DNA of 64,000 bases from Lithospermum erythrorhizon (lineage: Eukaryota > Streptophyta > Magnoliopsida > Boraginales > Boraginaceae), in contig JADFUC010000481.1 in assembly GCA_019722365.1 (NCBI GenBank), positions 24,783 to 88,782 of the forward strand, in the 5' to 3' direction. The translations under genes and the position numbers were made by a program. The stretch's first letter is position 1. The number at the start of each line of letters is the position of its first letter. Below the pieces are notes generated by a model. That model did not search any database, was not told where the DNA came from, and saw only the letters and a program-made list of their open reading frames with translations. Positions 10,940 through 23,185 of this stretch are shown here, piece after piece.

Positions 10940-13503
10940 ATAGCCGGGGACAATTCGAAAGCAAGCTTAGATCGTTGCTCTCGGCTCGATAACTCGATTC
11001 GCTCGATTTCTCGGCACAAACTCCCCGCGGTTTTTTCGACTTATGGCTAAGTTATCATCTTCATCCTTATCAAACCAAAACACAAAAAAATATCTTCCTC
11101 CATCTTAGCTTTGGCCGAGATATCCTCCTCCCTCCCCTTCTTTGAAATTTTCTTCCATTTCTCTCTCCGATTGTCGCTCAAATTCAAGATCGTTGGTAGA
11201 ATATCTTTCTCCCCATCATTCTCTTCGAAAGTTGTAAGGAAGTTCTAAATATTTTGGGTTATTTCTTGGGTTTTGACATAGTTGACTTTAGTTGACTTTG
11301 TATAATTCAATTTTATGTCAGATCTTAGTTTGTTAAGGGTTCTATGATCTAAGTATAAGCCATGAATTCATGACAGGTTGCTGAGGACGTTACGTTTTGT
11401 GCTGACTTTTAGGTTTTTAGTTGGGAGTTTCCTGGGTGATATTTTTCTAAGACTTTAAAATGTGTGTAGGAAGTTTAATTATTACTATCAGAGCTATCGC
11501 GAGGTTAAATCGGTGATTTCAAAAAATCGTGATTAAAAGAGTTAGGTTGAAAAGCGTTAATCTCCAAGTCGAAGTCAGAATTGATATTTGAGTATAAAGC
11601 GTTAATTAGTAATCTCACGATTAACTTAGAATGACTTATAAGTTATCAGAATGATAAAGTAAGATGGAATTTTAGCGGGGGATCATTTTGGTTGTCCATG
11701 ATTTATAATTCCATATTATCCTGGCCATGCTAGGACCGTCGAAATAGTTCCTCACTAAGAATTGGTTATATATCTTTTTGTGAACGCAAGTGTAGAGTAG
11801 TTCCATTATACTTTTACGGGTGTTTCTTGTTTAGGCGTTGATCGTGAAAAGTATGTGCCATCGTGATTATGTCAAATATTTTTGTGTAGCTAAGCAGAGG
11901 TTTGTACTATCTCACGTGTTACTTCACGCATTTACTTTAAATTTTGTGTGAACATGTTATCAAAATGATTATGTAGAATTCATTTATACGCTATCAAGAT
12001 TATTGAAGAAACGATATATACATGCAATTGTTGTATGATTATGTGATTCATTTAAGCGAGCCATTTATACGATTACGTGATTATATTCCCCGTGGGCGTC
12101 AAGACGCTTCGAGTGCACAAATAACTCCCAACTTATATTTCTGGATTACAGTCTTGCTCTGCATCGTCGTAGATTCCCGTGGGCCTTTGCTCCGGCATCA
12201 AGCATTCCCCGTGGCCTCACGCACGTACGTATTTATGTGGCCTCGTTGGCGACGCGCAAGGGACTTACGATTCCGAGTTGTTTTAGTCACAAGGCTTGGA
12301 TATCGCGCTTGGGGGAGAAAAGAGTCGTTATCGCAGAGTGTAATGGTTGCAGTTATGTATGACTCGAGGTGACTCGGGAAAATGTGGATTTGACCATGTC
12401 AATGAGTCAAGGGTTAAAGTACTCTCCTCCAGATACGTGACGCCATTGGCCCTTATACTACAGCGGGGTTTGGCCTTATACTGCATAAGAAATGCAGACG
12501 ACTTTCGATCACTTCAAGGCATTTTCGGTGGCCCCCATACTACTAAGAGAGAGATAAACTGGCGATTTTGCCTTATACTACGGTATAAAGAGCGGTACGA
12601 GTCTTTATGACTACTTTATCAGGTGTATTGTCGGGCGCTGCCCTATACTACGGTATAACAAGGGGTTTCGCCTTATACTTCGTATAAGAAATGTGTTTAT
12701 TAGCGGTTGATCCGCCCCCGCAGTGACGGATTGAGTATATGCGCATTGTAGGTCGTATATTTGTGAGATATGAGTATGTATGTTACTAACAGAATTAGAG
12801 TCGATGTCAGCCCCTATGATTTTATTCGGGGCGTTGTGCCTTATTAAGACTTCTATTATATCTCGATAATGCTACGCCTCGGCATCTTCTTGGAATATTA
12901 TTATTGTATGACTTATTTAGGTAGTCTTGGATATATATATATACGTAATTTACTCAAAGTTGGGTAATTATAATATTGTCTGGCTCCCTGCTATGTACGG
13001 TAAGTTTACTCCCCGCTAAAGTTGTTCACTGCCTTACGCCTTTCGCTACGGGCGGCATTTCATTTGCAGCCAGTGTCGATGCATGGCTACTGAGCCGAGG
13101 TTGTCGAGAGTTTATTCCGAAAGTGGCTAGTGAGCATCAGCGTGCAGTATCCCCTCACAAATACCGATTAATGCTATTGCGGAACTGCTTTTTATCGTTG
13201 TAATTTTTATTTTCAAACTTTAGCCATCATTTCAAGCAATTATTTTCAGATTAATACGCATTGGTCCTCCGTAGCCTCGCTGCATTACTGCCTTTTGGGA
13301 TATATTTTATATATGGCGCCGTTGGTTAGATATCACCCGATGGATTGTGGTGAATTTTAAATCAAGTATTATTTTGAGAATATTAACGGAAATCAATTTT
13401 GATGAAACGCAAAGTAGTTTTAAAATCGAAGTCGCCCATCGGTTTGGTGACTCTAAAGGTTCCTGATTATAATGATTCTCACCTCAGATCGGCGGTCGTT
13501 ACA
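10940..13503 (+). mobile_element. LTR of a gypsy-type element, family B, forward orientation
   Basis: The right end is GGCGGTCGTTACA (13491-13503), preceded by GGTTTGGTGACTC and ATGATTCTCACCTCAG. These match, in reverse complement, the start of the reversed LTR at 40775, where GAGTCACCAAATCGAT and GGGAATCATCC occur in the same order. An internal segment (about 12440-12690) repeats GCCTTATACTACGG several times. The element body beside it is missing, so it is a solo or truncated LTR. The left boundary is uncertain. Its open frames (12022-12372, 12347-12610, 12976-13203) are not gene-like. Confidence 0.65.
12430..12690 (+). repeat. Short tandem minisatellite inside the family-B LTR
   Basis: Variants of GCCTTATACTACGGTATAA recur at irregular spacing, about five copies (GCCCTTATACTACAG, GCCTTATACTGCATAA, GCCTTATACTACGG, GCCCTATACTACGG, GCCTTATACTTCG). 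The reversed LTR at 41800-42000 has an equivalent but different array built on GCGAGGCAATAGC. Confidence 0.6.
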
Positions 13504-13689
13504 AGACGCCCTTCATGGAATCGGACATTATTATGGAACAATTAGGAGTATTTGATTTCGAACATAAATATACCAGTATCAAAATCTGAAGCAGCAAAAG
13601 AACTCAAACTATTAAACATCTCAAATTTAATAGCAACAAAATCGAAGATAGAAAATCCAAATGGAAAAATTAAATTTAAAATTGAAACT

Positions 13690-13871
13690 TGAATTTTTCA
13701 TTTTCAATATACTTTTTATCTACTTTTTGTTATTAAATTATCAATCAACCAATGATATAGTTTTAATTAATTGTCATTCTACATTTTCAATGCACGTTTT
13801 AAATATTTTCTTATTTTCTTAATCTATGTGCAAATGGCTAGAAAAACAAGTAAAAAGAAACGGAGTGAGTA
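13690..13871. mobile_element. MITE copy (same family as 7763-8216 and 63728-63940), 5' truncated
   Basis: It contains ATCAATCAACCAATGATATA and TTTTAATTAATTGTCATT, the core of the family, and ends in AAACGGAGTGAGTA, the degenerate TIR. The opposite TIR is not present, so the left side appears truncated. Confidence 0.55.
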
Positions 13872-13901
13872 TTTGATGGTGTTAACCTAATGTGAAAGAT
13901 A

Positions 13902-16290
13902 AGTAACGACTCAACCCAAGTCGGCCGCCTCCTAAGCAAAGATCATTAACAACCTCAGATACTGCAGTCACCAATCGATGGATACAATAACAACATGACC
14001 TCACGACATTAACAAGACAAAAACTCTCTATTCCATCGTATGCTCCAATAACACATCCAACAAAAATAATGCATAACATAATACAATCCACTGAATAATA
14101 ATACATTACAACCTAAGGATATACGAAATCCAAAATACAACATGCAGTGAAAAAGTACGCAACCAAATTTCAATTTAATACACAACACACAAGTCTAGAA
14201 ATATACAAATCGACTACAAAAAGGGGGAATGACTTACGAGGACTCCCATGCCACCACCGGCCTCACCTACGATCTCCACGCAGCCAAAGAAAATAGATCC
14301 CCAGCCCACTCCCCAACGATCGCCTCCCAGAGACCCAGCATAAACGCCCACCCATGAAAGTGAGCCTACTCTGCTGTTCGAGCCGAATACAAATACCACA
14401 GACGTGATCCCATCACATATATTCATGCTTATATATATATAACATATGCACATACATTAACCATGCCACACAATGAATAACTATCCACATATCACATAGA
14501 ATCCTCTTATACGATGTTACATAATACAACGCATACGAGCCTACAACTATAAATAATGATATTCATTTAAAGGAAACAGCCTCAACACACAAAGCCATCA
14601 AAACGTATAATCCAATTCTCACAAATAAGTAGAAACAAACGGCGAATCCACCTCCCAAATAATACAATAAGGCGAGAATCCATCTCAAATAATACACATA
14701 CGAGGAATCCACCTCCAAACAATACAATATACGTAGAATCCACGCCCAAATAATCGACGAGGCCTCCACCTCCATCCTCCCGACCGAGGCTAATATTCCC
14801 TCAACGCCAGCATATCACACCAAACCTCCCGAATCCACGGCGGGCTACCTACACAATACGCATTACTACCAAACGTCCCGGTCGGGGTCACCACCGCTTC
14901 CGCAAATAACACACACAAAAGTAATCTCAAAAAACACATCTCGCACACAGCCTATGACACAAAGACACGCCCATACACAACACAAGCATATTGTACAAGA
15001 CACGCGTATACCCACAAACTTCATAATAACATGAAATCTGTGAGATTCACAACTATCCCATAATATAAATCATAATCACTAATATCTCATGATATGAATC
15101 ATAATCTCAATTATCTCATAATATAACTCATAATCATAATTATCTCATCATATGAATCATAAACACAATTATCACATGGTATCAATCATAATCACACAAT
15201 ACACATATCAAAATAGTCCCAAAGGACAACACATTTAAAAATATATAACATAATATATATATATATGAAGCGGTTCCCATCGTGAGATTTGTTCTCACCT
15301 CGAGCCTGGGCAAAAGCAAGTAATGATAACTCTAAAGTACCCTCGCTTAGGTCCAGGCTCAACTCCTATTCAAAGAAATTATACATTAAAACACATCTCA
15401 TAGAATAACCTCTCTTAATATTTATATATACCCCGAGTGTTATACCACGTCTCACAATTCCAATTTACAACTCTTAGCAATCGTCCTATCCCCAAGATTA
15501 AATATACACTTCTAACATTCCAACGCATCTAAGACATTCTGTAATCGGCCAACTTCGTAAAAATCCCAATATTCGATCATCACCTTAATACTCCTAACAA
15601 TAACACTTTAATCACATTCCAATCAATCCAACAATCAATTGTCAACCAATTAAACCATTAAATACAACCTCCAATTAAAACACTAAATGCCATATACTCT
15701 AACTTTCCCCAAACTTTTCAACTCAATCTCTACCCATCCCATATCCAACCCAATAATTCTTATCTCAAAATAACTATATTAACGTCTCTATAATTCCCTT
15801 ACTACAATTTAAAGTTAATTTAAGAAAAGCTTCAATAAAAAGTCAATAACGTCAAACTCAACATACACCACTTTCTAACCCCAATAATCACTCAAAGTCA
15901 CCCTTTTAAATCCCATAAACTACACCTTTAGATAACATTTCTATCACATAATAAATTCAAAAATCTAAAAAGTCAACATAAAAAGCTTCAAACTAGTAAA
16001 CGGTCAACTATAAGATCAAATAACAATGAGATTTTAAAGATTAAACCTCACACTGATGAACGAGACGGGAAACGAGATTACGTTTCCAGATTCCACAAGA
16101 TTTGCGTTAAAATGAAAAAAACCAAGTGGAAGCGGGAGAGGCGGTTCCTACCGAGTAGGAAGAGGATGATTTTTGTTGTGTTTTTAAGAGATAAGGATAA
16201 ATACGACTTAAAGTGCGAGGGATACTTAAGTGGAGTTTGGTGATCGCTCGGCTCTTCGCAAATTCCCGCTTCACTTCTGTGTTTAAGAAC
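13902..16290 (-). mobile_element. LTR of gypsy-type family A, reversed, probably solo
   Basis: The plus strand begins GTAACGACTCAACCC and GTCGGCCGCC, the reverse of the family-A LTR end (CTCGGGCGGCCGAGC, GAGTCGTT) near 54015-54045. Further in, GGTTCCCATCGTGAGATTTG (about 15276-15295) is the reverse of the AATCTCACGATGGGAACC stretch in the 44.6-54.0-kb element. The 30-bp minisatellite (14641-14775) is also shared. No primer-binding site or internal region follows, so it looks like a solo LTR. Its open frames (13882-14106, 14214-14453, 14563-14775, 16078-16302) are incidental. Confidence 0.75.
14641..14775 (-). repeat. 30-bp minisatellite inside the reversed family-A LTR
   Basis: On the minus strand about four to five variants of TATTTGGAGGTGGATTCCTC are spaced about 30 bases apart. 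The same array occurs at 46243-46325 and 53560-53680 in the paired LTRs, so it is a property of the LTR family and not a local expansion. Confidence 0.75.
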
Positions 16291-16965
16291 ATAATTCAAC
16301 ACAAGTCAAATTCAATTTCATTATCAAAATATATATTATCATTCCAATGCTCAACTCACATTATCATTATTCGATTTCAAATTTTAACTTTAACCGCAAA
16401 ATACTAACCTGCAACTCAAAATCATATAAAAATAATGCTTATAATGAATCTAGTTATTTATAGAGAAAAGTCTCAAATATAGTTGGTGTTTTTTAATTCT
16501 CTATTGTTTTGAAGTAATAGGCCTTTAGTCCAAATAAGTTGAACTAGTAATTCAATTTATAGCCCATTTATTTTTCCACAACAAACATAACTCGTAAATG
16601 TCTAACGACCCAGTTTGGCCATGCTGACATGCTCAAGCGGCCCAAGCGCCCATTATCCAACCGGCCGACCTCAATGCACTATCGCCCCTATTCGGTTCGA
16701 GGTCTGCAGTATCGGTCGACGTGGCACCGCTTTGTATTAAATGTATTTCACGTTAGTAAATGCTTATCAATTTTTTCGCACTAAACGTCCCAACGCCAGA
16801 ATTACACCTGCCAATCGCTTACTTATTGAATCTAAAAGGAAAAATTGATAACAATTGAACAAATAACATTTCTAATGAAATAACGATTTATTAATAGTTC
16901 AAATAGGTTGTTTAAGATACAACAGGTCTTTTTCTCACAACAATTAATACTGCATGACAAATCTA
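16291..16965. other. Repeat-derived spacer, no supported gene
   Basis: The motif TGTCTAACGACCC near 16606 resembles the reversed LTR end TGT-(A)-ACGACCC and may mark another LTR edge. The GC-richer part that follows (about 16600-16740) is of unknown origin. Nothing here looks like an intact gene. Confidence 0.35.
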
Positions 16966-16969
16966 AACG

Positions 16970-17140
16970 CATATAAATGACACGCTCAGCCTGGTTGCCT
17001 ACGCGAAACCTAAAAGTTACAAAGTCACCACATTCTAGGTCAGCGACAAGCTCCACAAATTCACGCCACCTATCCGTGAAGTAAACATGATGTGTTTTGT
17101 CACCATCCTCGAACCTCGTGATTTCAATTTCACATCACGG
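16970..17140 (-). pseudogene. B3-domain-like coding fragment, broken
   Basis: On the minus strand, the frame from about 17134 to 16965 reads RFEDGDKTHHVYFTDRWREF followed by VELVADLECGDFVTFRF and VGNQAERVIYMRLD. The order FxDxWxEFV, then GDFxxFRF, then V-I-Y fits the C-terminal half of a plant B3 DNA-binding domain. The frame closes upstream at a TGA (17135-17137) and continues in a different frame, so it is broken. No complete N-terminal half is visible. It lies in transposon debris, so it may be a captured gene fragment. Low-to-moderate confidence because only one half-domain is visible. Confidence 0.4.
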
Positions 17141-17379
17141 CTCGTCATCCATACTTCAGCTTATACTCAATCGTGGGCTACAAAAAGTCGACATGTTCGA
17201 ACAAATACGGTAAATGTTCTCTCGGCGGATTTATTCACGATAACCTCAAAAACCTCTTACAATCGCACTCCTCCGAATTTCTCTCGAGGCATAGTGAACA
17301 ATATGCTAATAAATAATTATAAATTGATTAAGTTAATAACAGGATTATCGAACAAGAAAAACGCCTCTATTTATAGATC

Positions 17380-17700
17380 CAAGCAAAAATGCTTTCTCGA
17401 TCAACTTACGCAGAACAAACGGTACTACACGCCTCCACTAAACGGTACTACACGCTAGTCCCAACGGCTATCTAAAGGCAATTACTAAACGTAGTAACGT
17501 TTGATCAAACAATACCACGTTAGATCCCAACGGCTAATTTTCCCAACGGCTACAAATAAGTAACGACTACTTTTATGAATTAACGTGGTAATCGTTTGAG
17601 CAAATCTATCACGCTTAGTCCCACCCGCTTCCTCTAACGCCTACTTTTTGTACTAAACGTGGGTAGCATTTGATCAAACGATACTAATGCTTATTCCCTC
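17380..17700. repeat. Cluster of AACGTGGTA / TACCACGTT-like short repeats
   Basis: Motifs such as AAACGGTACTACACGC, AATACCACGTTAG, TTAACGTGGTAATCG and TAAACGTGGGTAGCATT recur at short spacing, together with CCCAACGGCTA. Such clusters of short degenerate repeats near an end are usual in the subterminal regions of CACTA and MULE elements. No matching TIR was located. Confidence 0.4.
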
Positions 17701-20600
17701 AGAGAAAAATATACAAAAGCATATATCAGAGGTCAGTAAGCAACACCATTCTTCATTTCTTGCAACTCACAGTCATTTTTAAGCAATTACAATACTCACA
17801 ATCACTTTCTAAGCAATTAAAAAACTCATTACTTATTTTTTTATTGAAGTCTAAGGATTCAATCGAAGTCTAAGGATTCCTTCCAAAGCGTACTGCTCGT
17901 CAATCTACAATCTTACTCCTTGCTCAATCTGTCTTCAGTATTATCAATCATTTTTTTATAATTGTGGATATTTATTCTTCTAAATTAATGGCATCAAAAC
18001 GTAATCTTGCAAAAATGTTCAAAGTGATATTGGTAGTTAAGTATGTCTAATGACATGTTAATCTAGAGGATGATAATCATATGGATTTAATTACCCGTAT
18101 TTAACTTCACAATCTAAATACATTTAATAATATTAATGAAAGGAAAAACCACATGGATTTGGCAACATTGCGGGCCGACCGTGAAACCCAAAGGAAACTT
18201 GCATAAGGTTGTAAAAACCCTTATCATGGAAAAAATGCATAAAATGAGGAAACGGTCATCTTGCTAGACACTTATTAAGTCATAAGATCACTAAGGACTC
18301 GCTGTCCGCTGGTGGTACATATGATGATAATACCAAACCGGGCGTAACTTTTTTTAATAATTTGGCTTAGTGGTGATGGAAACTATGAAATTTGTAATCG
18401 TAGTTCTTGCCTTTTAATCATTGCTATGACGGAGTTTCACTAATTGATTCAAAAGTCGCATCCCAAGCTAACCATATCCGCATCATTTTTACGAACTTAC
18501 GCTTTAAATATTTTAAAACGAAAAGAGCTCTTCTAGGTGCAACCTTTCGAATTTTCTTCCTTATAAATGTGTGTTTGAAGTATGCACAGGTGTCAACGAT
18601 GGACGGCCGGGCCGAATATAGGATTTAAGATCAAAGATCACTCATAGAACAAAAAGCAAAAAGATATTGCCTCGACGCATCTTAGTAACATCGAGGAAGA
18701 AATTGGAAGAAGAAGAGAAAGCAACACATTGGGACGATTTATGTCGATTCGACAAAGAAGAGTCCGAGATGAATTAGTTTCTACGATGATTAGATTTGTA
18801 TAATTTTTATTTTTAAGGAACTCATGTAAACTTATGGCCCACACAAGTATAAAACCCAGAATCATGAAATAATAAAATGTTCATTTGTCCATTGCTAAAC
18901 TTCTTTATATATTCTGGCTAAAAAATGTGTTCTTAACGCGGATAACGCCTAAACAAGCGTAAAAATTAATGCTTATACTCAAATACGCCACGCGCACTGA
19001 ACGCCGGTCATGTTTGTAACACACAGATCTTGATTTTTCATGTGACAAACGCGGGCCATCGCCTCAAATAAACGCGGACTTCACTTTCACAAGAAGAAAC
19101 CAATACTGGTGGTAGTAACAAACGCGGCCATCGCGAAACCAAACATGGACGCTTGTCGTAGGCATTTTAAGGCAGCCACGCCTCTTTTTTTCACTAATGG
19201 TGAATAAATGGTACCCGCTGTATTCGAGCAAATCGGCTTTTTAGGGCTAAAATCGCAACTTTCAACAACATAACATATATTTTCCTAACCTCCCAAACCA
19301 AATTTCTCTTTAATTTAATCCTCAACTCTCATCCAAATCATCTCTTAAACATATTCAATCAACTACACAATATCATCAAAATTAAACTTCCAATTTGAAA
19401 CAATGGGACCAAAACGAAATCAAAAAGCAAAAAGAAGCCGTTCAAGACGAGAAGTTGAACGGTGAGGGGTCGTGAGAACGAGACTCCGGCCAAACACTCC
19501 ACACACTCTCACCACCACAACAAGCAGGCGAAGGATCAACTATTACAATGTTAGCCGATTGTACCTCGAGCATGGAGAAATCATGAAAATTGATAGTACT
19601 TTACTGCTATTAAAGTTGTCAATGTTCACCTATTGCAACTTTTACTATCAAAGTGAATAAGGCGTCAATTTGCCACATATGATGTTACTAGCATAACAAT
19701 CATCAAAAAACAAGCTCCGTGATCAGCTGGATTATACTCTCATGTTGGTCAATTGCCAAGCGTGTTCCCTGCTTTAGAAAATCAACAAATGATACAATGC
19801 TAAGACACCACGTATAGAAATATAATCTATACTTGCCTGTAGCAAGGGAGGCTCTGTCAAGCTTAAGGGAAGTTTCTTTTATAAAATTGAGTTCGGTGGA
19901 CGATGCCAGGGTTAAGCTCAACAAATGTGCGCCAAAGCCGCCACTAGACGTTACCAAGCAATCGATATTAATTTTGACCGTTGGAAATCAATGAAAAATC
20001 GATTCTCTTTATTGCTTCCGCCGAAGTAATAATCGCCAGATCAATTCATTTTACCAAAGTTGGTTAAATGTGATTAATCGGAATCCAGTGCCTTTCACCT
20101 TAGCAATTGTATACATTGTGCGGTTCCTCATGATAATTTGCTGCCAGCTTTTGTTTATCGCTAGATCTTACTATTAATCGTTATAATAGTAATCGGGTCA
20201 ATTATTATTATTATACAACTTACTATTATCTCGAGCTCAAGTGTCACACACACACATACAAATTTATATCTCGAATTATATTTTACATTTGGGAAATTAA
20301 ACAACATTTGTAAATTGAGATAATGTGATTCTCTCTAACATATATATATATATATATATTTGTCAAATATATATCGATGAACATCAATTGGTTAAACTTG
20401 CAAGTTTAATCAATTAAGCAATCGAATTACTCTAATAATCTCCGATAAGCTATTCTGATACGACTGCTAGTTTTTAATTCTGGATCTTTTTGTTAAGTTA
20501 ATTAAAATATGAACAAGTCACCAAGGACTCATTATTTGATTAGAAGCACATACCGATCCGATGTTTAACGAGCTTAAATGATTTTAACGAGCCATTAACG
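17700..20600. other. Decayed transposon-like DNA, no intact gene
   Basis: The stretch contains short open frames (18407-18628, 18638-18865, 19472-19660, 19703-19957) without recognisable domains. AAACGCGG-type repeats cluster at about 18930-19160. A fragment CGCCTAAACAAGCGT (about 18947-18961) also occurs in the reversed family-B LTR near 42363. An (AT)n run lies at 20340-20359. Confidence 0.4.
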
Positions 20601-21235
20601 GTGAAAACAGCAAATCTGTGATGAAGAAAGACAAGTGGTTTTTCTTGCATGATTTCAAATCAAAACCTCGCTCTCTACCTAGAACTTGCGCCCCCTCCCT
20701 TTGGAAAAGTTTTCTCTTCCATTTTGTTCTCAACAAATTTAGTAAGTTCAAGCTTCCTCGACCTACTGCCTCCCCCGGTGCGTATACAATCTGTAGGACA
20801 TCCTTTGGTGTTGGACATTGGAGCAGGCTTTTGCAAGGGATTCACGCAGGCATTGGCTGGCGAGGTCAGGGATTTCATCTGCCTTCCGCTACAACGAAGA
20901 ACTCTTTATTCATATCGCATATTATGTGTTTTAGATTAATATATGTCATTTCGGCGATCCCTACGCGTGAATTAAAGTGCTTTACTTCCACAATTGAAAT
21001 TCATACTAGGATTCTACATTACCTACCCACAACCCTTGCCTCCTCGACCCAAGGCGGTCATCCTATGGATCGTCCGAGGACATATATATGGTGTGGAAAC
21101 GCATACTGACGGATCGCCCCACGATGCAGCTTCGAGATACGATTGATACTTGATGCCACCACGACCACCACCGCCGCCAGTTGATCATCAAGAAGATGAC
21201 AATGAAGAGGATGACAATTGGAGGAGATGACACCG
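20600..21235 (+). pseudogene. Possible plant-mobile-domain (PMD) gene remnant
   Basis: Near the 3' end the frame gives YMVWKRILTDRPTMQLRDTI (about 21078-21137), then a stop, then in another frame PPRPPPPPVDHQEDDNEEDD and a stop at about 21229. The order of a YMxWxRxIT-like motif, a Pro-rich stretch and an acidic tail resembles the C-terminus of PMD / phosphatase-7-long-form-like proteins found in plant MULE and gypsy elements. The upstream 163-codon frame (20618-21109) has no domain that I recognise. Tentative. Confidence 0.28.
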
Positions 21236-21589
21236 AAGAAACACATGAGTGAATGTGTTTTGTTTCATGTTATGTACTTTCAAGTTTCAAACAATTATGT
21301 ATTTTGGTATTCGAACAATTTAGTTTTTATGTTATGCATTTTAGTATTTGAACAATGATTATGTTATGTGGTTGTTGAACATTTTAGTTTGTGTTGTCAT
21401 CTTGTCGGTAATTTCAGTTTACGTTATTTGTTAATTGTTTATGGTGTTTAATTCCTATTGTTTTCTGTAACATTTATGTGTATGGCACATTTGTCCTAAA
21501 CGTTGCCACGTTTATGCCAGACTACTTACAGAATACAATATGTCTTTATTGCACTATTTTATGTGTTAACCGGTGGCACGTTTAATGTA

Positions 21590-22034
21590 AACGTTATGTA
21601 TTAAGGGACCTCGAACCGGGCCCGGGCCGAATACCCACCGAATATTGGGTGGGCTCGAACCGGGCCAGGGCCTGGGGCCCAATCCCTCGGCCCCCATCCG
21701 TCCCATTTCTTAATGAATCGAGGGCCGTTCGTGAATCTAGTGAGCCGAGGCCGAATTCGAACCAAACTGGTGGGCCGGGCCCCGGACGGCCTGCCAAGAC
21801 TCGTCCGTTAGACACCATGAACCTTGGGTATCGACATGACTGACATAGGGGCCAACAAGAGAAATGATGAGTTTTGCATATTACTCTCATTTGAGCATTG
21901 ACTTGAGAGCCTCGCAGTTAATGAATTGGGATTAGTGGGATGCTGACATTCATTTATCAAGAGAGTGATGACATCATATTGGAATTCGGATCTCAAAACA
22001 CTTCTAGTGGTGATACTGATTCTTTTGCACTTCC
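21590..22034. other. GC-rich block with GGGCCGGGCCC motifs
   Basis: Between 21600 and 21800 the motifs ACCGGGCCCGGGCC, AACCGGGCCAGGGCC and GGGCCGGGCCCCGG occur in a locally GC-rich block. Similar GGGCCGGGCC clusters are known near the ends of plant hAT-type non-autonomous elements, but no TIR or 8-bp duplication was found. The open frames over it on both strands are effects of composition. Confidence 0.35.
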
Positions 22035-22044
22035 AAAATATTTA

Positions 22045-23185
22045 AACTAAATTTCATTCTACCACGTGAAATTTTAAATAAGTACCTAAAATATTCAATC
22101 TTTCAAATAAACACATTTGAAGGATTTTTGATACCTGAACTTTTGAAAAACGTCTTTTTGACACCTTAACTCCATTATAACAGATAAATATAAGGACAAA
22201 ACATACATTTTAAATATATTACACTTTATGGGTCATTTTTAAATAATAAATACTTAATTGGTCAATATTTAATACATTAATCAATTTTAGTTAATTAAAA
22301 ATTAAATAAAACATCATCTTCAACCTTACACCCCAATAACTCCCACTTCTTAATTCATAATCCAGAATCCTATTCTCCATTTAACCAAACCCCTGAATAA
22401 ATAAATAAATACGTATATATTTGATTTTATCCAAAAATAGTAAAAATGTTATCATATAAAGGTATAATAGTGATAAACATGACGAAGCCTTTGTTCTTTG
22501 TCGATTTGGTTGGTTTTTGGCCGTTTTTAAGCTGGAATCGGTCAAAATCGGTTGAATTTGGTGACAAAGGAGTGTTTTCTGGTTCAGGGATGATGTTTTC
22601 CGGTAAACTCGGTCGGAGCTGGTACGGATTCGGAATAAAAATCCTTTCTTTCCTTTACAATTTCACAAAAAAGATCTGATCTTTTTGTTTATATGGTAAT
22701 ATTAAGTATGTTTGTTTTGGGAAATACAATAAATGTTACAGGTAGATTGCAATACAAGGAGAAACAAGACAATTAGACATAATTAACTGTGTATGTGAGA
22801 CAAAAAATGAGTTCAAATACAGAAAGACTTGATTAATCAAAATGGTTATCAAAATTCAACTAGACAATCTTATTGAAACAGAGCATTAAATACAATTACA
22901 TACATGTGGGGTGTAAGATTGAAGATGATGTTTTATTTAATTTGTACTTAATTAAAATTAATTAATGTATTAAAAATTGACCCAATTTAGTGCTTGTTAT
23001 TTAAAAATGATTCATAAAGTGAAATATATTTAAAATATTTATTTTGCCCTTATGTTTGTTTGTTATAGTGGAGTTCGGTGCAGAAGGCGTTTTCGGATGA
23101 TGTCAATTCTGGCAGAATCTTTGTTAAGATCACTGGGCTGATACTAATAATAAAGTAATTCAGTGTCGGAGAATGAAATTTAGTC
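22045..23185. mobile_element. MULE-like non-autonomous transposon with long TIRs
   Basis: The left end AACTAAATTTCATTCT (22045) and the reverse complement of the right end GACTAAATTTCATTCT (23185) match. Inverted similarity continues inward over about 290 bases on each side, including TTAAATAAAACATCATCTTC near 22303-22322 and its inverse near 22920-22939. Both ends are flanked by the direct repeat AAAATATTTA (22035-22044 and 23186-23195), a 10-bp target duplication in the 9-11-bp range of Mutator-like elements. The inside (22341-22907) has no transposase. A 77-codon frame at 22446-22679 is the only notable frame and has no known domain. Confidence 0.8.
22446..22679 (+). CDS. Small open frame inside the MULE-like element, product unknown
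   Basis: The 77-residue frame begins MLSYKGIIVINMTKPLFF and is rich in Gly, Phe and Trp, with no recognised domain. It lies in the unique interior of a non-autonomous MULE-like element and not in the TIRs. MULEs often carry host gene fragments (Pack-MULE), so it could be captured coding sequence, but the frame may also be chance. Low confidence that it is translated. Confidence 0.2.
   Translation: MLSYKGIIVINMTKPLFFVDLVGFWPFLSWNRSKSVEFGDKGVFSGSGMMFSGKLGRSWYGFGIKILSFLYNFTKKI

Noticed and set aside
20618..21109. 163-codon frame as an intact gene
   Set aside because: Several overlapping frames are open on both strands, no domain is recognised, and the possible PMD motif downstream lies in another frame.
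21594..21890. 98-codon minus-strand frame rich in Gly and Pro, with a plus-strand frame over the same bases
   Set aside because: Comes from the GGGCCGGGCCC-rich block; both strands open together, which argues for composition and not coding.
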